DNA of 64,000 nucleotides from Combretum micranthum (lineage: Eukaryota; Streptophyta; Magnoliopsida; Myrtales; Combretaceae). The stretch covers positions 310,001 to 374,000 of the forward strand of contig JAMXBD010000636.1 of assembly GCA_024138025.1 (NCBI GenBank). Reading direction: 5' to 3'. The notes beneath the pieces are model-generated. The model had not been told where the DNA came from and did not search any database. It worked only from the letters and a program-made list of their open reading frames with translations. Position 1 is the first letter of the stretch. Every line of letters begins with the position of its first letter. This document shows, in pieces, positions 1 to 7,462 of the stretch. The position numbers and the translations under genes were made by a program.

Positions 1-289
1 AGCTCCAATATGTCTACGAAATGGGGCTTCATCAGCATTTTGTTTGAAGTGATTAATTGATGGATTGATAAAACAAAATAGGTAAATGCTTTGAGCAGCC
101 TATATAGACCGCAGTGCTGAATAAAATGGGTCCATTTCTTCTTTTGTCACTTTCTATAGTTGGCTTTTACTACTTGGTAAATGAAGAAAGGTCTTATTTT
201 TTGTATCATGTTTCCTTTGTAAATTACTTGACTTGTGGCAGCAATGCACATCTTGCCAATAATTTAGCATGCTTTCTTGCCTCCATTAT
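1..289. other. Host flank left of the retrotransposon array
   Basis: AT-rich sequence with no convincing coding region; the only ORF, of about 70 codons, has no recognisable domain. Roughly the first 130 bases resemble 37545-37700 on the other side of the array (shared blocks around gtctac, catcagc, gaccgcagt and gaataaa), so the pre-insertion locus probably held a diverged duplication. The last five bases, ATTAT, are the left copy of the array's target duplication. Confidence 0.6.
285..289. repeat. Target site duplication of the array, left copy (ATTAT)
   Basis: ATTAT directly precedes the TG of the first LTR and recurs directly after the final CA of the fourth LTR. Ty3/gypsy integrases make 5-bp duplications, so these two copies mark the outer ends of one integration event. 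Confidence 0.85.
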
Positions 290-941
290 TGTAAACCCCG
301 GAAATTTTCACAATAGTACACAGTAGTAAAATAGAAAACGAAAATTAGATAGTGAATTTAGAAACCGATAGAAGTCCTAGAATAGACCTATGAGTTGTGA
401 TAAACTCATTTCTAGTCTGAAAAACCCGAATAAAAATTTTCTCGACTTTAATAGATACCAAAAACGAGATTTCGTGTCTTGAACTGATAATTCAAGATAT
501 AATTAGAAATAGTTTTAAAATTTCGAAACCGATAAGATACAGTTAATTTATAGAGCTTATCGGTATAAAACAATAGATCATAAATACAAACAAACGCTAA
601 TACTGCACAATAATTATCAACTTAGAACTAAAAAGAAAAATTCGAACCCGCTGTTACAATTGTTAAGAAATTCTAAATTTATTAGGACTTGGAATCCTAA
701 TTTAATTCATCGAACTCGAAAATTTAATCACGTAAGTTAAAAATACTAAAAATAATTAACCGTGTGAAGTTTTAACTAAAATTTTGAAAATACAAATAAA
801 TTAAAGTTTTGTTGTAACTTAAATAATATTATCTCGATAAAACGTAAATATAAGAAATATGGTTATTCGCAAATAATTTATTTTCTTAATGAAAAAAAAT
901 ATATATATTTATATTTGTGTTTTGTTGTTAATAACTATTAA

Positions 942-962
942 ATATATATATATATATATATA
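942..962. repeat. (TA)n microsatellite next to the TATA box
   Basis: Alternating TA of about 20 bases. Its length differs in each LTR and LTR 2 has a TT interruption, so it is the fastest-varying part of an otherwise nearly identical LTR set. A second AT-rich tract lies about 50 bases upstream. Confidence 0.8.
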
Positions 963-964
963 AA
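957..964 (+). promoter_or_regulatory. LTR 1 TATA box (TATATAAA)
   Basis: TATATAAA followed by a run of G ends a TA-dinucleotide tract. It is the only good core promoter in U3 and the same context recurs in the other LTRs. Transcription would start near 990, making the leader before gag close to 5 kb. Confidence 0.6.
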
Positions 965-979
965 GGGGGAGAAGAAATC

Positions 980-1400
980 GGATTGTTAATGCGCTGCATG
1001 AATGAAGAGGAAAATCTCCTCACGCGCCAGCTGCAGGAAGGTCACCGAGCAACACGCGCAGCAAGAATTCCTCGAACAGAAGTCCACCGAGCAAGCTTCC
1101 TTCCACGCGCCAGCAGCAGGGCTTTAGCAAGCAGCAGCTTCTCCCGCGCGCGCCAGCAGTGGATCCACCGAGCAAGACAGACCAGCTCCACACGCTCAGC
1201 TCACATCCATCCCAGCGCAACAAGCAGTGGACAGCGGAGAAACTCCACGCAGAAAGCAGCAGCAGGGATGGCCGAGCTCCATTCCACGCACGGTAGCATC
1301 AGCACAAGCAACAGCATCCACGCACTCCACACACGCACAGCATCAGACAAGTGGAAACAGAGCACTTGGAAACAGAGCCTTGAGACTTCTTGTCCGAATT
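980..1400 (+). other. GC-rich, CpG-rich leader block
   Basis: Composition jumps from AT-rich to GC-rich with many CAGCAG, CACGCG and GCTCCAC motifs immediately downstream of the TATA box. A frame starting MLMRCMNEEENLL is open here, but indels change it between copies, so it is not convincing coding sequence. A block of similar composition occupies the same place in the diverged LTRs at 52989-57242 and, on the minus strand, 41770-47106. It is most likely the structured first part of a non-coding leader exon. Confidence 0.5.
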
Positions 1401-2311
1401 TGATCCAAATTTGAGCCTCTAAATTCAAACGAAATTGACCCAAAAACCAACCAAAACACTCACATATAAACAACATTAAATGAGAAGAATTTCAGCTTAG
1501 AAAAACAACCATAACCGTTTCAAATGGTTGGCCAAAAATCAAATATTACAGCTGCAGCAGAGGAGAAATTCCACAATATACAGCAGCACACATCTCCAAA
1601 TCTAACTCCGATTTTTGCAACATTCCTAGGATTAAATGAGCTGAAATTTTGACCAATTAAACACCAATAAGGAGCCTTCAAATGGACACTTCATACACCA
1701 AAAATTAATAAGAAAATCGGATCCCAAATTCGTCCAAAAATCAAGGTGAAAATTGTTCCAGAAATTCCAGTTTTCACACTTCAAACTTCAACAAGTTTTG
1801 ACCCGATTTTTACACTAGTTGATCTCTTATTTTTACACACATAAATAGCATTAATTAGCTACCAAACAAAGATAATTAAGACCCTCAAAGCTAGCCACAA
1901 GAATTTGTCAAAAACAAGTAAAAGTTTGCATCCAACTTGACAAATTCGTGTAGAAAATCCCAGCTGCATTTGTGGACATTTTTCAAGTCCAAAACCAACT
2001 CCAAAGCCTCTAAAATTTAGTCTAATCCTAGTATAAGTATATAAGCCTAAGTTAGACACACTTGGAGCTCATAAACCCCCCAAAAACACTCTCAAATTCC
2101 AGCTGCAAACCCAAGTGCGTCCAGCACTCTTCCAATTCCTTTTTCCATTTCCACCATCAACAAAGAAGCTTAGGAACATTGTGTAATCTACCATAAACCC
2201 TAGCCTACTTCCGTATCTTATATCACACACTAAGCTCATCAATAACCATCAAAACCGAATCAAAAATCCTAAGTTATCTAGGGTTCAAGAGGAGGAAATT
2301 AGCTTGACAAG

Positions 2312-2394
2312 GTGAGAAGAATTGATTTCATTAGTAAACTTCCATTGTAGTTAATGTGTTTAGTTAGAAACTCATCATCTAATTTTTGGTTTAG
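2312..2394 (+). other. Putative leader intron 1 in LTR 1
   Basis: Donor AAG|GTGAGA and acceptor TTTGGTTTAG|G enclose 83 bases. In the strongly diverged solo LTR at 41770-47106 the equivalent minus-strand intron is 79 bases (44677-44755). The sites are kept in LTRs 2-5. Inferred from sequence only. Confidence 0.45.
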
Positions 2395-2449
2395 GTTTAA
2401 TTCTTGCTTTAAGAGGAAGTTGAGCAACCTCCTTCCATCCCAATCCAAG
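2395..2449 (+). other. Putative 55-nt leader exon 2 in LTR 1
   Basis: Bounded by acceptor TTTAG and donor AAG|GTAAGC. LTR 5 keeps the same 55-nt length and both sites (55307-55361) despite substitutions. The solo LTR on the minus strand has a 54-nt counterpart at 44623-44676 with donor AAG|GTAAGA. Conserved spacing and sites with diverged content suggest selection for splicing. Confidence 0.5.
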
Positions 2450-3088
2450 GTAAGCTCCAAATTACAACCTATCCTTGTTAAGTTTATGAATAGACCTTAG
2501 GATGGATTTTTGAGCATTTGAAGAAAGTTTTGTGTGTTGATATAAGTTGCAAATCCTTGGATGAATTCAAGTGAATAGATGTTTGATGTGTTAGGAATTT
2601 TAAGATATTGTTTGGAAGAGAAAAACAACAACTTAGAAGTCTTATAATTGTGGTAATAGTAAATTCGGATTTGAGGATGAAGTGAACAAAACAAGACTCA
2701 AACTTCATCCAATTTAGTCTAAATGCATGTTTAAAGCTTCTAAGACCTTATATGAACATAAAGCTTGATAAAACAAACTTTACAAGCATGATTAGAAGTC
2801 CTTTAGTACAAGAAAAGTGTTATGAACAATTTATAGAAATTGTACATGCCAAGACTTCTATAAATTATAAGGGAATTTAAGATATAAACGGAAGTTAAAT
2901 ACAATCCTCCATAATATATATATACTCAAAAGAAACTTGGAAGAATTAAACAATAAAAATTTATTTACTTTAAGAAATCGCTATAAACCAAAGGAATAAT
3001 ACCAAATACCGATCTAGGACACTTAGGCACTCATAGGAATTTAATTTCCTATTTATAAAGATTATTGATGAATATTTCATCTTAATAG
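2450..3088 (+). other. Putative leader intron 2 in LTR 1
   Basis: Starts GTAAGCTCC and ends TCTTAATAG. The equivalent intron in the solo LTR at 41770-47106 is about 1.5 kb because it holds a three-unit repeat, which accounts for most of that LTR's extra length. Confidence 0.4.
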
Positions 3089-3148
3089 GTGATTTCGACT
3101 TCGTCGAGGATTTTCCGGTCGATTACTACGACTGATCAGTATGAGCAG
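3089..3148 (+). other. Putative 60-nt leader exon 3 in LTR 1
   Basis: Acceptor TTAATAG|GTG and donor GAGCAG|GTGAGT, a near-perfect plant donor. Counterparts are 13677-13736, 24250-24308, 34835-34892 and 56017-56076 in LTRs 2-5; minus-strand 43063-43122 (also 60 nt); and segments at 40729-40794 (66 nt) and minus-strand 47957-48053 in the other two LTRs. The 60-nt form is open in the frame that continues into ORF0, but no ATG precedes it in that frame, and the minus-strand 60-nt counterpart contains a stop, so a coding role is doubtful. Confidence 0.5.
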
Positions 3149-4494
3149 GTGAGTGACTTAGACTTGTTACATTGTTTGTGCTTGTAGTATAGTTGCATTT
3201 GGAATAATATATATATTCAATTGATATGCATGCGAGATTGAGATACAGCATGATGCGTGGTGTATGGTTGAATGGCAAATTATCATAATATAAGCGATAA
3301 TCCTATTGTATGATAAATATTGTATGAAATATGTTGATGATTGTCTGTAAATTGTATGATCGCCTTAAACTTGATTAACAACTGCCGGTGCTATAAATGA
3401 AACGGACATGCATTGCACGATTTGCATAAACTGCATTATGTTTTTACGAACACCTATCACGTGTTAGAATTTCGGTTCTTGGTAATACTTGGTTTTTCTA
3501 GGCAATGGGCTATTAGTTCTACGCAAGTTTACCTTATTCTGTCGGTTCCATGGGAACTAACTGGTAACGAAGGACGCCGCCCATGGTATCGCTGTGAAAT
3601 GGCTAACACTTAGTGGAGTTTCTAAGGTACAAGACAGGAACTGAGTGTTTAAAACATCATTAATACAAAGAGATAATAATGTGAGGATTATGGATTCCTG
3701 TGTACTTAGTTTCCTGGGTAGGTGATTCAGGTATCGGTTCCTTCAACCCGATGAGAGGGCGTAAATCTCCTTCCTGTTTGGATTCCGGTTTGTCCAAGCT
3801 TGTAATTGTTCATGTGTTTGATTGATGCATTGCATATGATTGATAATAACTTGCTTGTTGTGATAAGTCTGGTTATTCACTGAGCCGTGGTTATGCTCAC
3901 ACTCCTACAGTCCTTACAGGATGACACTTAAGCCTTGGTTGGTGGCTTCTAGGAGCTTAGAGCCGGTATGATTCTAAAGCTTGAAGAGTTTTGGAAACAG
4001 GGAAAATAATTTCTTTATTTATATGTATTAATTGATGTTAGTGCATCAATTTTATTATCTGAGAACTTAGATAGTTTTATGGTTTGTAATAGTTATTATT
4101 CAGACTGTAGCATTTAATTATGGTATTGTGATTTTATTTACTTTCATCGTTTCTTATCACGCAACCAAAAAGATCCTGTTTTGTTAAATGTACGTCACTT
4201 TCCAAAGTAGTTCTAGTATGAATATGTGTATTTGATATCGTCTGGATTATCAGGCTATATCATAATATATATTACTACTAGGGTACTATTGGGGCGTGAC
4301 AGATTTAGTTGGTATCAGAGCTGTGGTTGTAAGTATAAGAAAAAGATGAAATTAAACAAAATCATAATTAGTATACATAGTAGTAGTGATAGAATTTGTT
4401 TAAGACTAGTATGGGTAGATTTGGGTAGAATTAAGAACCTAAAATAAAATCTGTATGATTATTATTAGTCATGCAAATTTTATTTGTGGTGCAG
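3149..4494 (+). other. Putative leader intron 3, LTR into ORF0, removing the primer site
   Basis: Donor GTGAGTGAC in the LTR; the best downstream acceptor is TTTGTGGTGCAG|GTTAAT at the start of ORF0. Joining keeps a stop-free frame from exon 3 into ORF0. The intron would contain the U5 end and the primer binding site, so the spliced RNA could not prime reverse transcription. The family copy at 57425 has a 2-base deletion just upstream of this acceptor, which would shift an ATG at the upstream position but leaves the post-acceptor frame intact. Other acceptors are possible. Confidence 0.35.
4310..4322 (+). promoter_or_regulatory. Primer binding site, tRNA-iMet, unit 1
   Basis: TGGTATCAGAGCT begins eight bases after the LTR's terminal CA and is complementary to the 3' end of plant initiator methionine tRNA, the usual primer for Ty3/gypsy and Ty1/copia elements. 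It fixes the 3' end of LTR 1 and the plus orientation. Confidence 0.9.
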
Positions 4495-5492
4495 GTTAAT
4501 CCGGCAACCTGTTATGTGAAGTGGTTGGTTTTCAGTATGCAACCTTTAGAGACTTTAACTGATTACAGGCGAAGCTTGAGGATCTTGGTGGAAGACCTAG
4601 CATTGGCAAGCAATCCTAAAACCTTGGATCAGATTTTAAGCAAATGGAGACATGGATTGAGGCCACTCTTTAGAGATTGGTTATTCCTGATGGAGAAGGG
4701 CACCCGAATCCAGGTTCTGCTATTGAATTAATTTATAGGTTTGAAAGGTTTGTTGGTAGGAATGGTGGAGCAGTAGAAATAGATAATATAGCATTTGTAG
4801 TGTCAATAAATTCCATGAGGCCGACTCTTCCAGATTTCAGGATATGGGAGTATATTGGCAAAGGTTGGATATATGCTCATGATTTTAGGGATGATCACAT
4901 GGGTGTACGTAGTACTGATCCATATACTGATGAATGGATGATGTACCATCTCAGTAATTGCAGGTTTCCTAAGGAAGTATTACAGAGTCGACCTGCTATT
5001 ATACCTACAGTTGAGCCTGACGCCCCAAGTCCTTGTGGTTTTTGTGATACTTTTTCTCCTAATATTCCTCAGGATACTGTATTACCAGTTAGTGGACAGG
5101 AAAGGAGATCAGCCAAAAGAGGAGTAGCCAGTATTGATTTGGAAGAAAATACTGACAGGACAAAGAAGACCAGGACAGGGAGTACTACACCAATTCCACA
5201 AGGATTAGAATTCTTGGATTTCACACACAGTACTTTTAACAAATATAGTACATGGAAAGGAACATCACAGGGAGGATGGATATGTGATGAGGACACAGTG
5301 TTAGTACAGGAGGGTAAACAAGCTCCAAAGACATGGGGAGTACAGCTTGATGGATCTGAGCTTAGTTTAGCTCCACCTGGACAGCATGTTGAGATCCACG
5401 AGTTGAACAGCAGTGACTCCAGTGATCAGGAGGAGTACCCACAGTTGGATGCCCGAGATAAGGGCAAGAGACCACTTTACCCTACCCCCTAG
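4471..5492 (+). CDS. ORF0, extra ORF upstream of gag, unit 1 (one frameshift)
   Basis: About 340 codons between primer site and gag; product not recognised. A basic/hydrophobic first third (KWRHGLRPLFRDWLFL, then RFERFVGRNGG) is followed by a segment rich in aromatic and acidic residues (WEYIGKGWIYAHDFRDD). A Ser/Thr/Lys-rich stretch with KKTRTG and an acidic tail (SSDSSDQEEYPQLDARDKGKRPLYPTP) complete it. No signal peptide or clear membrane segment. ATG candidates lie at 4471 and 4537, or translation could enter from an upstream exon by the acceptor ending at 4494. A 1-base loss near 4690 splits the frame, while units 2 and 3 read through there. An ORF before gag is known in the Ogre/Tat lineage; here the pol is chromoviral, so homology should not be assumed. 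Confidence 0.6.
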
Positions 5493-5966
5493 AGAGTTTA
5501 GTGGAAAGAATGTTGTTTTATGTGTTGTAAATAAACTAAATATGTATGACTTATGGTGATGCTCTTTTGATGATCTAGTAGATAGATAGTTAGTGCAAAT
5601 TTTGATGTTGTATATAAAGCACTAACTCTAGGAACTCTATTATGATGTGATGTACTTAGTATTAGTGATGATAGTTAGTGCAATTTTTGATGTTGTATAT
5701 ATGGCACTAATGTGGAATACAAGTATGTTTATGTTTTGTTGTACATATATATTTATATGTGTGTATGAAAATGTAAGTGAAGTAGTAAAGAAAGTATGCT
5801 CATGTTAGGAAAGTATCATGTGTATTTTTAAATTATGAAAGATTTACACATGCATGAGATACTCCATGAAAAATGCAGTAAGAAGCAAAAATAGCTTGAA
5901 TAAGAAATGGTTACAATAAACGAGACTTACCTTATTTAATATGCAATTTATAGTGGAGCACCGAGA
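5493..5966 (+). other. ORF0-gag spacer, unit 1
   Basis: No coding potential. It holds the twin hairpins, and downstream of them a possible intron starting AAAT|GTAAGTGAAG near 5772 and ending AATTTATAG near 5953, shortly before the gag ATG. The donor is kept in all four copies; the acceptor is slightly altered in the fourth. Confidence 0.4.
5590..5710 (+). repeat. Twin TTAGTGC...GCACTAA hairpins, unit 1
   Basis: Two direct repeats 85 bases apart (5590-5625 and 5675-5710) each form a 7-bp perfect stem, TTAGTGC/GCACTAA, around a loop of about 22 bases containing TTTTGATGTTGTATAT. All four internal regions keep both stems and the spacing, although the stretch is outside the ORFs. The position between primer site and gag suggests an RNA packaging, dimerisation or translation signal; function unproven. 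Confidence 0.55.
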
Positions 5967-7356
5967 ATGAGAGGTGGAAGGAGAAGAACTGCAAGAGTAC
6001 CAACAAATCCACCTAATGAGGAACCGGCACTACAACCTAATCGCTTGGAGACTATTTTGCAAGCAATTCAACAACAGAACACCTAATTTTGCAAGCTTTG
6101 CAAGCTGGGCAAATACCACCTGTAGCACCACCTCCTGAGGCACCACCTATGCCTCGAGCTTCTACTAGGAGAAATGAGGAACGTGTTGCATCGGTTCAAC
6201 CACCTGTGGAAGAACCGAGAAATCAAGAAAGACGTGTTGAATCTGCAGCTGAAGTGCAAGGACCACCTCGACATGATCATGAATTACCACCTCCACCACC
6301 TTGGAGACCACAAAGGAATTTGTTACCTGAGTTTATAAATGTAACAGGTACTTTGAGGGAATGCCGGGAAAACCGGAAGAAGCAGAAGACTGGTTGTCGC
6401 AAATTGAGCGATCATTTGACGTGTTTCAGATACCTGAAGCACTTAAGGTACCATAGGAACCTACTTGCTGCGGTTAAGGGCAAGAATATGGTGGGATTCG
6501 AAGCAGAGAGGATTACCACATCCCATAACGTGGGAAGTTTTCAAACGGGAATTTCTGAAAGAATATTTCCCGGGCAGCTTGAAAGCGAAGTATAGTACAG
6601 ATCTAATGAATTTGACTCAAGGGAGTAAGACAATTGATGAATATGAACATGAATTCAATCGGCTACTGCAATTTGCCCCTGACGCATACAAAGACAGTGA
6701 TGAATTAAAAAGGCAGACTTTTATGGCTGGATTAGAGCCCCATTTTCAGAGGAGGCTTACTGAATTTGAGATTATTGATTTCGCTGCTATGGTAGAAAAG
6801 GCGCGAGTGATAGAACGCGCTAGAAAATATGAAGTGGAAAGATATAAGAAACGGGGGCAAACTTTTGGAAAAAGGATTCATGATAATGTGGGAACGAGTA
6901 CTGTTCCTAAGAAAGGGAAATTTGTTAAGCCAATTGGAAATGTCAAAAGCGGAAGTACTGGGAGAAGTAATGTTACCTGTTGGAAATGCAAGGGCGCTCA
7001 TTATCCAAGAGATTGCCCATATCTGCAACATAAATGCTTTTATTGTGGTGAAAGTGGACATCATGCTGCCAAGTGTCCAAAAACAGGAAGTGCGACCTGC
7101 TTTATCTGTAAGAAGATAGGTCATATAGCAACTTACTGTCCTCAAAGGAATACTGGAGCGGCAGGATCATCACAATCTAAAGGAGTTGTTGGAGCCAGAA
7201 GTCAGAAAGAAGGCAATGCCAGTACTAACAAAAATACTGGAGCAGCCAGAATCTATGCTATGCACGGAACTCCAGTTGATGAAGAGGAGATAGAGGAGGA
7301 TGATACTGAAAACATTTGGGAGGAAGCTGATTTAGATGATACCGGACTCATTGCAG
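5967..7356 (+). CDS. gag: gag, unit 1 (frameshifted), exon 1 of gag-pol
   Basis: Capsid/nucleocapsid polyprotein of about 464 codons when indels are ignored. It starts MRGGRRRTARV, then a Gln- and Pro-rich linker. The capsid-like retrotransposon Gag domain spans about residues 110-290 (PEEAEDWLSQIERSF, RARIWWDSKQRG, EYFPGSLKAKY). The tail holds three CCHC knuckles: CWKCKGAHYPRDC (one residue short between Cys 2 and His), CFYCGESGHHAAKC and CFICKKIGHIATYC. An acidic tail (DEEEIEEDDTENIW) follows. Single-base losses near 6085, 6345 and 6455 break the front; from 6465 the frame is intact. Without splicing it runs nine codons into the intron and stops at 7380-7382. Confidence 0.88.
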
Positions 7357-7462
7357 GTATGTTATTATGTTTAAAGCAATAGTATGAGACACAAACACTT
7401 TAGATGCACAATTAATGCTTTTATAAGTCTTAAATAACATGTAATGTATAATTGATAAATAG
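7357..7462 (+). other. In-frame intron between gag and pol, unit 1
   Basis: Donor TTGCAG|GTATGT and acceptor GATAAATAG|GC enclose 106 AT-rich bases. Removal joins a split glycine codon and puts gag in the same frame as the protease, which begins [16 protein letters not shown]. Unspliced RNA meets a stop within about 25 bases. All four copies keep both sites, and three keep the exact 106-base length. This would set the Gag to Gag-Pol ratio by splicing instead of ribosomal frameshifting. Confidence 0.75.

Larger units (their letters stand above)
290..4301 (+). repeat. LTR 1 of the array (5' LTR)
   Basis: The ends are TG...CA inside an imperfect terminal inverted repeat (TGTAAACCCC against TGTCACGCCCC read inward). 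U3 is about 700 bp and AT-rich, followed by a TA microsatellite, a TATA box, a GC-rich block (about 980-1400) and a long R/U5 of some 3.3 kb with exon-like segments. It lacks a ~15-bp segment near 1365 that LTRs 2-4 carry. At diagnostic sites it groups with LTRs 3 and 4 (for example gctaatactgcac and gcattgcatatg) rather than with LTR 2. At about 4.0 kb it is at the long end for plant LTRs. Confidence 0.93.

Noticed and set aside
114..326. 70-codon hydrophobic ORF in the left flank
   Set aside because: It runs across the LTR boundary and has no homologous motif; a chance ORF.
983..1414. 143-codon ORF in the LTR GC-rich block, with antisense ORFs, repeated in LTRs 2-4
   Set aside because: Low-complexity Ser/Ala/Arg-rich translation; the frame changes with indels between copies and both strands are open, as expected from composition alone.
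4328..4335. Strong donor-like GTAAGTAT just after the primer site
   Set aside because: Present only in unit 1; other copies have GCAAGTAT or a deletion, so it is not a conserved splice site.
6732..7145. Minus-strand ORF over the Gag knuckle region
   Set aside because: Antisense shadow of gag; recurs only because gag recurs.
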